The position numbers and the translations under genes are program-made. Below are positions 11,975-23,429 of a DNA stretch of 64,000 nucleotides, in pieces (position 1 is the first letter of the stretch; the number at the start of each line of letters is the position of its first letter). Under the pieces are notes generated by a model. It had not been told where the DNA came from, searched no databases, and saw only the letters and a program-made list of their open reading frames with translations. The DNA comes from Erythroxylum novogranatense (taxonomy: Eukaryota; Streptophyta; Magnoliopsida; Malpighiales; Erythroxylaceae): NCBI GenBank assembly GCA_029891385.1, contig CM057227.1, positions 58,529,567 through 58,593,566 of the forward strand, in the 5' to 3' direction.

Positions 11975-13814
11975 TGTTAGAGTAGTGCCACAAAGGCAAT
12001 CCCTTTAGCGCATTTTGTTCGTAGTCATGTACGCACTTTATGAATAAATAAAGCAAGGCATATTTCATTTATTTGATGTTCATTTTATTATGAATTGATA
12101 GTGATCTTTAATCAAATTAATGAAGTCCCGATGCATGACATAGCATGAAGGAAATTATGATGCGATCATACTATTGAGATTCCTATCATGTGCAATTATG
12201 TCATATCTAAATTATCCTAGTCATAGGATTAATGAGGCTGGACATCGTTAATCCGGATAGACTAACACATGTCAAACTCCTTGATTGGATCAGCGGTGGA
12301 TCTCGAAAACGTAAATATTGAGATATTTGGATTTGACATGTGGATGCTTACTAGTGGTAGTAAGTACATTGGATGACCTGCTATGAGATCATCACATGGA
12401 TGTCTATACAAATGTCGTTGATAATCTCATCATAGCAATGGTGCAAGTATCCTTAGACTTGAGGTACTCAAGGATATCTTGATCTTGATTACGTAATTTG
12501 ACTCCATTCCTTGTTGCCTTTCGAGGTCGCTCATAGGGTGGTGATTGGAGTGCAACTTGAGGTATTGAAGGTAATTGAGTAGCCAATAGAGGATTCACCA
12601 CTACATTATAGCGAAGAGATACCCATGGCCTCTTATCGGGATCATTACTTTGAAGTCTCTGGCGCCGAGCATACATATGTCATGAAGATGGTCTTCATGG
12701 ACATATAAAGTAATGAGTCTAGGGAGAACCGATTACACTTGGACTAGATTTGATCGATCGGTCTAGTAAGAGTTGACACATTGCCCATACTCAAACCAAG
12801 TGGGGTATAGCATGGTGAAAGGACGAATTGCACGGTAATTGTCTATGGAAGGGTTCGTGATATGGTTTCATTAGTCAAACCAATTACTTTCGGTCAATTG
12901 GGGTCATGATGTGTTGCTAGATACCGCTCATGACTTGCTCAGATTAAGTGTTAATCTAAGTGGCCAACATAACCGGAACCTTATGGGTCACACGCGTAAG
13001 AGTGACTCGGAGAATCAGTAAAATAGTTTGAGACGGAGATCCGATATCTGGAGAGCAATAGGATTAAATGGATCCCGATGAGATTGGGATATGTCCCGAT
13101 GAGATCGCGACATCGACATTGCTGAAAACCGTTTCCGGTGATTTTTCACCGTGCGGGGCTAAGAGCAGCCAAGGGACCGACCCAGTTTGACTGGACCACT
13201 TCAGCAATTATATATATTAATTAATTAAGTAAATAATTAATTAATTATATATATTTATGTTGAATTTCGTGGAAGCCAAAATGGAAGGAGAAGATGTAAG
13301 TTTGAAAAGTCAAACTTCATCATTATTTAGTATTTTAAGGCATTTTTATGCCTCCTACGTGGGTAGCCTCTCCACCAAGCCTTTCTATGTATTTTAATTA
13401 GTTAAAACACATATAAGAAGCTATGGAAAGAAGGCTTGCACGGTGATGGAAGAAGAGAATCGAAATTGCTTAAAGAGTTAAACTTTGGAAATTGTTTTCA
13501 TCTTCTTCATCTCTTCCATTCAAGATTGCTTCTACTTCTCCAAGGCTCCACCAAGATCATTTCATTTGCTCTCCAAGGCTAAGGTAAGAGCTAGCACTCT
13601 TTTCTTTAGTCTAGCTATTCCCGAGTCAAAAGAGTTTGTCCCGGTTAGGTTTTCCGACCTCTGCGTGGATATCGTTAGAGACGGTCTCCTTTGGTCGTTA
13701 TGGTTTGATTGTTTGTACTTACACATGGATCCTGGCTTTCGGGAATGTCCCGGGACTCAAAATTTTTAATTTCGCACTGTGGGCATGTGATGCCTACCCC
13801 GGGATTTTCCTACA
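11975..13814 (+). repeat. C2 3' LTR
   Basis: The 1,840-bp LTR matches 4139-5994, runs TGTTAGAG...TCCTACA, and is followed by the ctaga target duplication. An exact AAG|GTAAGAG donor is present (junction 13583/13584). Confidence 0.96.
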
Positions 13815-13819
13815 CTAGA

Positions 13820-14331
13820 TGCTTGCTTAAGTCCATAAATGGACCTTTGCAACTTGCAAACCTTATGCTCATTACCTAGCTCAATGAATCCTTCTGGTTG
13901 GGCCATATAAATGGTCTCCTCAAGATCTCCATTCAGAAATGCGGTCTTGACATTCATTTGCCATATTTCATAATCGAAATTGGCTGCTATGGCCAAAAAA
14001 ATCCTGATGGACTTAAGCATGGCAACCGGAGAAAAAGTCTCCTCGTAGTCTATACCCTCCTTTTGAGTATAGCCTTTAGCTACCAATCTAGCTTTAAAGG
14101 TCTTTACCTTTCCATCCGATTCCCTTTTCCTTTTGTAGATCAATTTACACCCTATGGTTTTTAGACCTGGTGGTAGATCTACAAGGACCCAGACTTCATT
14201 AGTATACATAGAATCTTTTTCGATTCCATTGCCTTGAGCCATTTTCCTGCATCAACATCATTAATAGCCTGTGTATACGTAACGGGATCTGTTTCTTCTT
14301 GGTCTGAGATGACAATTAAGCCTTCTCCTAA
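13820..14331 (-). pseudogene. C1 pol, reverse transcriptase N-terminal part
   Basis: On the minus strand this encodes KDSMYTNEVWVLVDLPPG, then KARLVAKGYTQKEGIDYEET, WQMNVKTAFLNGDLEE and a final YGLKQAS that runs into the C2 junction at 13815. The 13766-14242 frame is open for its true part. The fingers/palm region of the copia reverse transcriptase is therefore here, and its YVDD active site is at about 4000, on the far side of C2. The other end (14331) is cut by G2. Confidence 0.92.
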
Positions 14332-15894
14332 TGTTGGACCCCACCCCCCACACCTGGGCTAATATTTCCCACCCAGCGTGTGTTTGCGGGTTATACCACG
14401 GCGGGTGTTTGCGGGTTATACCGCGACATCCAACTTAATCAGTACTGTCCTCTTTGGTCAAGGGTGAGGCCACGACTCGAACCCTTGACCTCAAGGTTTT
14501 ATAGCTTCCACATGCTCGCCTCTTACCATTTGGCTGAAAATTGAAATTATGTTGCATTCATATTTATGAAGAATTCGAGAATTTTGAAAAATGAGAAAAA
14601 TGAGATTTTTATGAGAAGTTTGGGAAAATTGGAAAGAGTTTGAGAGAAATATTTGAAAGTTGAAAAGTTTGAAAATATGAAAAAGTGTTTGAAGAAATTG
14701 TTTGAAAAAAATTATAAAGTTTGAAAATTTAGCCCTTTTGGCAAAAAGCTTATGAAAAATGATTTCCGCTTATTTATCAGTTTATAAATGTGTTATCCAC
14801 GAGCTTTCGAGCTCACCCCCCCTTTCATCCCCATCTCCGGTTTTGACGGAGATCGGATGAAAGAATGTGAAGACGTATGTCAAGGCGTCGATTCGACATT
14901 TGAATCGTTGGTTTTGAAATTTGGATCTTGTGTATGAATATGTTTATGACTTTAGATAAGTTTGGAAAAAGGTATTTGTGTATAAAGTTGAGAATTGTGA
15001 ATGATTGTGAAATTTGTATATGAAATTATGGATAATTTGGGAACATATATGTATGGTGATTTGGGAATTTGATTGAATTACGAGTTTGGTATTGAATTGA
15101 GAATTATGGAAGTATTAGATTTAGGTTTGCGTTTTGCTGGTGTTTGGATTCCGGACGGGAGAGTCCGATGATTTCTAGATCTGTTTGGCATTTAGAAGTG
15201 TATTTCTTTACCCTTGCAGGTTTGGGTTAGGAAAAAGGCAGCCGTTATGCTGCCAAAATTTCGATAAAAGTTGGGATAAAAAAATGGAATTTGAGATTTG
15301 TATGGATGAATAAGAATTTGTATGATTGTTGAGTTTCGGGTTTAAGAATGAATTTTCCTATGGGAAATTATATGGATGTGATTGATGTAAGAAATGAGAA
15401 TAAGAAAAGAAAAAAAAAATTTATATCAGATTTTGGAACGTCTTAGGATTCCCAACGCGATTCTGTTTCCTGTTCTTTGCTTATTCACGGATGTCGGAAA
15501 GTGTTTCAGTTTACATTGATTTGTTTGCTTACTTTGTTTTCTATCCGTATTCGATTTGCATTCGATTCGATCCCGCTTTTGCTTATTCGTTCCGCTTTGT
15601 GATTCGTATTCGATTATTTAACCCGCTATATTCGATTGAATCTGCTTAGTTTGATTCGATTAGTATTTGCTTCCGCTTGCATTTGCTTCCGCTTATTTAC
15701 TTTGGTTTGTTAAACTTCGCATTTTGTTTTCCATTCGACATTTCTGTTTCCCTTCGTTTCCGTTTGCTTCGGTTTCCGTTCTGCTTATGTAGTTGGGTTC
15801 CGGTAACGGGATCCAACATTTATGGTATCAAAGCATAGAGTGAAAGTGTTAAGTTTATTCGGTTGGGATCCGGTTTCCGGATCGGGTCCCAACA
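14332..15894 (+). repeat. G2 5' LTR, missing about 3.2 kb
   Basis: Only the first 11 bases (14332-14342) match the start of the 3' LTR (16552). A foreign 192-bp segment follows, and homology resumes at 14535, matching about 19772 onward. All sequence corresponding to 16563-19771 is absent. The LTR ends GGGTCCCAACA at 15894. Confidence 0.9.
14343..14534 (-). mobile_element. S1: tRNA-related SINE-like segment
   Basis: Read on the minus strand, it begins with AGCCAAATGGTAAGAGGC (box A-like, 14518-14535) and, about 40 bp on, GGTTCGAGTC (box B, 14474-14483). These are the two internal RNA polymerase III promoter boxes in normal order and spacing. The rest is unrelated to tRNA and holds a duplicated phrase, TGTTTGCGGGTTATACC (twice in 14379-14424). 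No poly(A) tail or target duplication is seen, as expected if its insertion removed flanking LTR sequence. Family name not recognised. Confidence 0.6.
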
Positions 15895-15898
15895 TTTA

Positions 15899-15910
15899 TG
15901 GTATCAGAGC
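15899..15910 (+). other. G2 primer-binding site
   Basis: TGGTATCAGAGC starts four bases after the 5' LTR. A second, degraded LTR end plus primer site (ATCCAACA at 15811-15818, tatggtatcaaagc to 15834) lies 76 bp upstream, inside the LTR. Confidence 0.92.
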
Positions 15911-16551
15911 CCAGTAATATGATCTTACTTGGGCGTATGAGTATGAATAAGGAATTGATACGAGTTTGTAAAGATAAAAGTGAATTTGTGAGAGTGTGTT
16001 AAGTGATCATTTGATTTTGATGAAAGAAGTATGATTGCCTTTAGGAATTTGAAAATTGATGTGCATGACTATTTGATGAATTCAAATGATTGGTTTGATT
16101 TGAGTGCTCAGAATATGTTTGATTTTTCGGAATGTGTTGAGGAAATTAAGATTAGAACTTCTTGAGAAATTGTGATGAATTGATGAGAAATTGTGATGAA
16201 TTGATATAGATGAAAGAATGATGGCATAATGATGATTGAACCATATTAGGGTTCCTTAAGAAATGGACCATTAATTTGTGCCCATATATGAAGAAATAAT
16301 GAGTTATAGCTATAGTGTTTTGATATGATATGAGTGATATATGATTTAAAGAAGTGAAAATTTTGAAGAGATTGAGAATATGTATGAAGAGTAAATGTGA
16401 TGAAAAGAAATTGATTATGAGTTTTGGAAAGAAATTAGTAAGAAAGTGCTTGATGATCATTGTTTAGAAAGAAATTTATTGCAAGAATGAGTTACTTGGA
16501 GTTAAGTAAATATGAATTTCGAGGACGAAATTCTTTTAAGAGGGGGAGAAA
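15911..16551 (+). other. G2 residual internal region (non-coding)
   Basis: About 640 bp of AT-rich DNA contain no long frame and no gag or pol motif. The last 38 bases carry the chromovirus tail: the hairpin GAATTTCGAGGACGAAATTC (16514-16533) and the polypurine tract agagggggagaaa just before the 3' LTR. An autonomous relative must have supplied proteins for its last transposition. Confidence 0.85.
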
Positions 16552-19500
16552 TGTTGGACCCCGAACCTTGAGTGACAATTTGAGTTAGTAATAGAAATGG
16601 TCAAGTGGATGAGTTGATTGAAATAAAGGATTTAGAAAGTTTGACTTTTCGGAGAGAGAATGTTTGACTTTGAGAGTTGACTTATGATTGAGGCAAAATT
16701 TGATAAAATGGTCTTCTGGAAACTTGTAGGTTATGTTAAGAGATTTTTGTGGACATAAAGTTTGTAATTTTTCGATATCGGGAGTGAAAGTTATGATCAG
16801 TCAAAGTTTATGTTTGATCGGGTTTGACTTTTATTATGGTTGAAACTTTGACTGAGAAATTAACCTAGTTAGAGGTTAATTGAGCTTTGATGTTCTTCAT
16901 GAAAATTGAAGGATTTGTTTTGATCTTTATTTCGATATAAAGTATGAAATTTTTCGATCTCAGAATAATAAGTTATGATTTTTACAAGTTTGTATAGAGG
17001 ATAGTATCTTTGACCGGAAAATGGACTCCCGTAGGAGTTGAATTGAGTTTTATGTTTTTCTTGGAAGATTTAGAGCTTCTCTCAAGCTTTCTATAGAGAC
17101 TAAGTTTGTCAAAATCGGAGTTCGGGATTAAAAGTTATTAATTTTGGAAGTTTAGAGGAAAAAAAAAAAAAAAAAAAAGAGAAAAGTTTTAGCGCCCTCG
17201 CTAGAGCGACGGCTCGCTCTGCGAAGCGGGCGCCATCTTGCCCTCGCTAGGCGACGCCTCGCCTAGCGAGGCGGCTGTCTTCGCCCTCACGAGGCAGGCT
17301 CGCCTCGCGGTGTGCGCCTCGCTAGGCAACGCCTCGCCCTAGCGAGGCGGCGCTGCTCGCCCTCGCCAGGCGACGCCTCGCCCTCATGACGGGCGCCTCG
17401 CCCTCATGAGTTAGGCGTCTCCAACGCCGTTTTGCTTAAATTTTTGATTTCTTTGTTTTTAATCCGACCTTTGCTCACTATTTTGCCTATATCTTTTCCG
17501 TCCGACATCCGATTGAGTTGATTCTTTTTGCGTTGGATTCCTAAGACATTGAATTTCATTTTATAAGAAATTTGTAAACTTTTGAGATTAAATTAATGGT
17601 GATTAATTTAATCAAAGTGAGTCGGGAAATTTTCCGAATATGATTCAGTGTTTTGTGAAATTCGGGATCTGTAGAGATCCGATTGAAGCGATTCTTAGGG
17701 GAAATAAAGATAAGACAAGGGGCTACAAATCATATGAAGACATGAAATGTCAATTTTGCCCTTAGGACTGTTAATTTTTGAATTTAAGTTCGGATTGGGG
17801 TGTAATTTTTGGATTGGGAACACCTGTGAGTAATTTGAGTATAACTTTTGGTCTTGGAATCGAAATGAGACGATTCTTGTTTTGAATTAAACTAGAGACA
17901 TAAGGCTACAATTGTTATGAAGACATCGAGTTTCAATTCTGGGATTAAGAATGTGAAATTTTGGACGGAAATAATCGTACATAGAAAATGTGTTAGAATA
18001 TGGATATTTCCGCACTGTTTTGCACATAACTTTTGATGTAGTGCTCGGAATTGAGCGCGGTCAGTGGCGTTGGATTCGTATGAGTGAGAGGAACATTTCT
18101 CGAGAAGGAAGTTTGGACAAATTCCTTCAATTTAATAGTGCGAATTAGAACCGCAAGTGAGAATGGCATAAAGTAAATGCAAGGACAATTTGGTCAATTA
18201 ACCATCATTTAATGAAACACAGATGGTGATGTCGTTTTTGGCATATTAAAAGCCACGAAAGTGGCTGGAAATTTCCAGAGAAAAGAAGAAGAAATAAGAA
18301 GAAGAAAGAAGGGTGGAGATTCGGTTATGGAGAAAAGAAGAGAGAGAAAGGTAAGTTTGATTTTGTTCTACTTAATTTTTCAAGCTTTTGGGACTTTTCC
18401 AAGAAGGAAAAGAATGGAGAATGATGAGAGCTTCCTAAGGAACCAAGAAACTTTGAATTTGGAGGAGAAAAGAGGTAAGAGAAATTTTTCTACTTTGAGA
18501 TTTTGATTAATTTTCGGTTTAGAATTATGGCATATAAGATGGGTTTATGGATTGTGGAATTAATTTTGATATATATGCTTTAGGTTGGGTTTAATTTTGG
18601 ATGAAAAATTGATTAAGGTTTAGGCTTAATTTTATGATTGAGAATTTTGAGATATTTTGGTGTAGAATTATAGGAAATATGATGAATTGATGATATATGA
18701 AATCAATTTTTAAGAATTGGTATTTTGTGGTATTGAATTTGGATAAATTGGTTTAGGCCAATTTTAAGATTTGGGGATTTTGAAATTGAGGATTTAAATA
18801 GTTTGGAATTAATGTGAATTGAGGAATTGCGAGATTAATTTTGAAGAAATTATGTTTTATGAGATTGAATTAAGTGTCTTGGTTTAGGCCAATTTTGAAA
18901 ATTGGGGATTTTCAAAATTGGAGATTGAAATAACTTGAATGTAAATGGAATTGGTGAATTCCTAAGTTGATTGTGAAAATTAAGTATTTTCTGATGTGAA
19001 ATTTGGATGATTATGGTTTAGGTTTTGGTATTTTGGAAGAGAGAGAAAAGCAAGGATCAATTGGAGCTTGAAATCAAGTTTCCGGCGATAATTCGAGGTG
19101 GGTAGCATATTTATATTTTGATTTGTAAGCTATATGTGAATTTTTGAAAAATTAAAGAAAGCAATTTTGAAAAATAAAGAAAGCAAAAATGTGAAAATTT
19201 TGACAAATTATTGTTTTGTAAAGGTTTGAAATTCTGATTTCCGAATGTTTTCTGAAAGATTATTATAAGTTTGAATTCATTGTTTTAAATGATTCGATAA
19301 ACCGATAGAAATTTCTGAAAATGCATTTGTTGTGTATGCATTATTCAATTGTTGAAATTATTGTTTGATTGAATGTTTTGATTGTTGAATTTAGTGAATG
19401 ATAGATGAATAAATTGAGTGGTATGCATTTTGGGGAAAATTTTGAAGAAAATACGAAATTGAAAAGTGCCTTGAGCAATCCGACTTTTCGTTTTCGATTA

Positions 19501-21118
19501 TGTGTTATGTGGGTTTGGTAGGTCCTTTGGTGAGTCATTGTTGTCTCTATGTGTATAGCCTTCTCCAGTTGCTTGTTAGTGTACGGAGTCGATTCGGACT
19601 CCTTCACGGCTACATTGGACCGCTATCTTGAGAAAGTGTAATGCGTTCATTCCACGACCGCAGGACCGCTTATGCGGGGCTATGCGATCGCTGTTGGACC
19701 TAGCCGACCATTACGATATGTTATGTGTTTTGCTTTGTTTACGTGTTCGCATTCTTGTTTATAAAGTGAGAAATGAAAATTGAAATTATGTTGCATTCAT
19801 ATTTATGAAGAATTCGAGAATTTTGAAAAATGAGAAAAATGAGATTTTTATGAGAAGTTTGGGAAAATTGGAAAGAGTTTGAGAGAAATATTTGAAAGTT
19901 GAAAAGTTTGAAAATATGAAAAAGTGTTTGAAGAAATTGTTTGAAAAAAATTATAAAGTTTGAAAAATTAGCCCTTTTGGCAAAAGCTTATGAAAATGAT
20001 TTCCGCTTATTTATCAGTTTATAAATGTGTTATCCACGAGCTTTCGAGCTCACCCCCCCTTTCATCCCCATCTCCAGGTTTCGAGCAGGAGATCGGATGA
20101 AAGAATGTGAAGACGTATGTCAAGACGTCAGTTTCGACATTTGAATACGTTGGTTTTGAAATTTGGATCTTGTGTATGAATATGTTTATGACTTTAGATA
20201 AGTTTGGAAAAAGGTATTTGTGTATAAAGTTGAGAATTGTGAATGATTGTGAAATTTGTATATGAAATTATGGATAATTTGGGAACATATATGTATGGTG
20301 ATTTGGGAATTTGATTGAATTACGAGTTTGGTATTGAATTGAGAATTATGGAAGTATTAGATTTAGGTTTGCGTTTTCTTTGGTGTTTGGATTCGGACGG
20401 AGAGTCCGATGATTTGAGATCTGTTTGGCATTTAGAAGTGTATTTCTTTACCCTTGCGAGTTTGGGTTAGGAAAAAGCGTGTAGTTATCTTGCCAAATTT
20501 CGATAAAAGTTGGGATAAAAAATGGAATTTGAGATTTGTATGGATGAATAAGAATTTGTATGATTGTTGAGTTTGGGTTTAAGAATGAATTTTCCTATGG
20601 GAAATTATATGGATGTGATTGATGTAAGAAATGAGAATAAGAAAAGAAAAAAAATTTATATCGATTTTGGAGCGTCTTAGGATTCCCAACGCGATTACAT
20701 TTCTGTTCTTTGCTTATTCACGGATGTCGGAAAGTGTTTGATTTACATTGATTTGTTTGCTTACTTTGTTTTCTATCCGTATTCGATTTGCATTCGATTC
20801 GATCCGCTTTTGCTTATTCGTTCCGCTTTGTGATTAGTATTGATTATTTAAACTTCGCTATATTCGATTGAATCATTAGTTTGATTCGATTAGTATTTGC
20901 TTCCTTTGCATTTGCTTAAACTTATTACTTTGGTTGTTAAACTTCGCATTTTGTTTTCCATTCGACATTTCTGCTTCCCTTCGTTTCCGTTTGCTTGGTT
21001 TCGTTTACCTTATGTAGTTGGGTTCGATAGCAGGATCCAACATTTATGGTATCAAAGCATAGAGTGAAAGTGTTAAGTTTATTCGGTTGGGATCCGGTTC
21101 CCGGATCGGGTCCCAACA
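16552..21118 (+). repeat. G2 3' LTR, full length (4.57 kb)
   Basis: Full-length LTR. In order it holds degenerate units about 180 bp long (gttat anchors at 16790, 16972, 17134), a 20-base A run (17159-17178), a GC-rich palindromic block (17190-17420), exact splice-donor sequences (AAAG|GTAAGT at 18350/18351 and GAG|GTAAGA at 18474/18475), a stretch with repeated 'ggaccgctat' phrases (about 19610-19690) also seen in G1, a 'ctttcgagctcaccccccctttcatcc' zone (about 20040-20065), and an end with a duplicated LTR-end/primer-site unit (21033-21058). Confidence 0.92.
17190..17420. repeat. GC-rich palindromic block in the G2 LTR
   Basis: In otherwise AT-rich DNA this block repeats phrases such as GCCTCGCCTAGCGAGGC, a strong self-complementary motif, in units of roughly 45 bp (gccctcg-type anchors at about 17194, 17240, 17283, 17336, 17359, 17389). 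It follows a 20-base A run. The corresponding part of the 5' LTR is deleted. Confidence 0.85.
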
Positions 21119-21123
21119 CCTAA

Positions 21124-22599
21124 ACCCAGATACCTATCTGGTTGTCTCACAATCCTCCCACTACGTCTAGGCATATCTTGATGTTCAGGTTGCACTTCTG
21201 ATTCAACTCTTGAATCCATTTCGACATCTTGTTACATCATATCCAAAACAACTCTTGGTTTGGATGAAATTGCTAACTCTTTTAGTACTACTTCACTTCT
21301 TCCTTTGTGATTTCTCACAAACTCTTCCTCTAAGTTTGCATTTGTCGAACACAAATACCTTCCTATCATGAGGACTGTAAAAATAATGTACCGTCGAGTT
21401 CCGTAGGATATCCTACAAACAAACATACTTGACCTTGGTTCCATCTTTGTGGATTCAGGGCTTTAGAACATGGGTGGACAGCCCTAGTCCTCAAGTGCCT
21501 CGATGAAGGCACTCGGCGATCCACAACTCCTAGGTGTTTTAGGAACCGATTTGGATGGAGCAAAGTTAAGAAGATATGTTGCCGTTTGTATGGCATATCC
21601 CGAATCGATTCTTGAAGGCTAGCATAGGACATCATTGATCTTACCATTTCCAATAGAGTTCTATTTCTCCTCTCTCGCTACACCATTACTGTTGAGGTGT
21701 GCGAGGAGTCGACAAATTGGAAACAATTCCATTGTCAATTAAATATTCTGGAACTCTCGAATAAATACTCACCACCTCGATCGATCGAAGTTGTTTTAAT
21801 GGCTTGCCAAGTTGCTTCTCGACTTGACTTTGAATTCTTTGAACTTTTCAAAAGATTCACTCTTTTATGCATCAAATACAAATAGCCATGTCTTGAGTAA
21901 TCATCTATAAAAGTTATGAAATATTCATAACCTCCTCTAGTTTGTACATTCATGGGCCCACACACATCAAGATGTACCATGTCCAATGTGGATTCAAATC
22001 TGTTTCCTTTAGAAGGAAATGAGGCTTTGCCATTTTCCTTCAATCAAGATTCACAGATGGGTAATGGATCACTATCCAAGCCCATAAGGATCCCATCCTT
22101 TACTAGCTTTCAAGTCTTTTCGATTGATATGACCCATCCTTAGATGCCACAGATACTTTGAATTAATGTTAGAGATATTGGATTGTCTTGGTTTTATCAA
22201 TTTTGTGGTGTTTAGTGAGCCTTTCATAGGTTACATAAAAACAATCCTGTTTAATTATAAACTTCACAAATAAAATCCTTATTCTCATATATTGAAACAA
22301 CCTTTTCAAAATATAAGGAATAGCCAGATTTTATTAGACAAAAAATAGAAATCATGTTCCTTACAATCATTGACATGTAATAAACATCTTCCAAATATAA
22401 CCTATGACCCTAGGAAAGTCCAAGATAACTACTCCCACTGATTCTGCTGAAACATAGGAACCATCTGCTATCTTAACTTGAAACTGGCCTTTAGGAAGTC
22501 TTTTCCTTTGCTGGAACCCCTACAAAGAATTACAAACATGGTTAGTGGCTCCTGAATCTAATATCCAAGAAGTAGATAAATCTGCCACATTTCTAATTC
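21124..22599 (-). pseudogene. C1 protease and integrase, decayed
   Basis: In minus-strand order: the protease active site LDSGATNHVC (about 22530-22570), a GAG-pre-integrase region, and integrase with VHLDVCGPMN and YFITFIDDYSRHGYLYLM (21735-22043). A shifted frame 21366-21653 follows, with MEMVRSMMSYA and CLFVGYP segments. Frames are interrupted several times. The right boundary of the protease with gag is approximate. Confidence 0.88.
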
Positions 22600-23429
22600 C
22601 TAACAAACTTAGGAAGCCCATACCTTGTTTGCTTTTGAGGGACTCTAGGTAGACTGGACAGTTTCTTTTCTAATGGCCCATCTCATCATAGTGGAAACAC
22701 TTTCCTTTGATGTTCTCTTTGGCCTTCTTTTTCATAGGTTTGGCCTTGACCCCTATTTGGGCCTTCTTTTCATTGGACCCTTCTTCTTTCCTTGCCTTAC
22801 CATTGGGCTTAGAAGAAGAGGCTACATTAACCGGCCCATGAGCCTTAATATTCAATATTTCCTCCGTGCTCTGGAGGGTATTCATCAACTCACTCGAGGT
22901 GTAATCCTTGCTTTGTTGAGCTCATAGTCCAACTTAAACTGCTGAAAAGAAGAGTTTAAGCTATTGATGATCATAATCATCTGCGTGTCGCGTCCATATC
23001 TGCCCCAAGCATTTCAGCCTCGATGTGCAGAGATTACCTTCATCATGTAATCCCTTGGTTCATCGAGGTTTCGTCGAGATTATGAAAGGTTTGGATAGCT
23101 TTCACTCTTGCAGACCTAGTCCTCACACCAAACATCTCATGTAGGTGATGGACCATTACCTAGCGAGTTTTCATACAAGCAATTTGCTTTTGCAACATGC
23201 CACCGACGAAGCGAATATAACACTTAGTAGTCTTGTCGACATTTTGCCAACGCTCATGTTGTTGGACTTGCTCAGAGTTGCATCTCCACTTAGAGGTGTA
23301 GGCTCATTTTCGTTAACACCCATGAATTATGTTCATATTGAAGAACAATGTCAAGGTTCGTCTCCATTCATTAAACTTGTCTCCATTTTCCAATTTGTTA
23401 TTAGTCAAAAGTAGGGTGAGTGGATTCAT
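22600..23429 (-). pseudogene. C1 gag, decayed
   Basis: The likely start is the minus-strand ATG at 23429, giving MNPLTLLLTNNKL and then an EWRRTLTLFF segment typical of copia Gag openings. Frame breaks follow. A lysine-rich linker and the nucleocapsid knuckle are at 22670-22888, reading KCFHYDEMGH. The second zinc-binding Cys of the CX2C pair is Tyr here, so this knuckle would not bind zinc normally. The protein would form the RNA-packaging particle. Confidence 0.82.

Larger units (their letters stand above)
4139..13814 (+). mobile_element. C2: complete Ty1-copia retrotransposon in C1
   Basis: This 9.7-kb element is flanked by identical 5-bp duplications (ctaga at 4134-4138 and 13815-13819) and interrupts the C1 reverse transcriptase. 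It has LTRs at 4139-5994 and 11975-13814, a tRNA-Met primer site, an unusually long leader of about 2 kb, and decayed gag-pol in copia order. C3 (33850-55572) is a second copy of the same family; its leader and gag allow base-by-base comparison. Clade assignment to the Tork/Angela group is an inference from LTR length and gag opening, not tested. Confidence 0.97.
14332..21118 (+). mobile_element. G2: internally deleted Ty3-gypsy element in C1
   Basis: The element has TG...CA ends (TGTTGGACCCC at 14332, GGGTCCCAACA at 21118) and identical target duplications cctaa (14327-14331 and 21119-21123). The two LTRs are very unequal (1,563 and 4,567 bp), and only 657 bp of non-coding internal DNA lie between them. 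The internal DNA keeps the primer site and the polypurine region but has no gag or pol. It is a non-autonomous deletion derivative of a chromovirus (Tekay/Del-like by LTR length and by the GAATTTCGAGGACGAAATTC motif; inference). Confidence 0.93.

Noticed and set aside
14474..14535. A functional tRNA gene on the minus strand
   Set aside because: Box A and box B are present, but no full cloverleaf, anticodon arm or acceptor stem could be assembled, and the sequence runs on into unrelated DNA. It is treated as a SINE-like unit.
18261..18506. 81-codon Lys/Arg-rich frame in the G2 LTR
   Set aside because: It comes from the purine-rich gaagaagaa stretch common to these LTRs near the splice donor. 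No conserved protein is seen.
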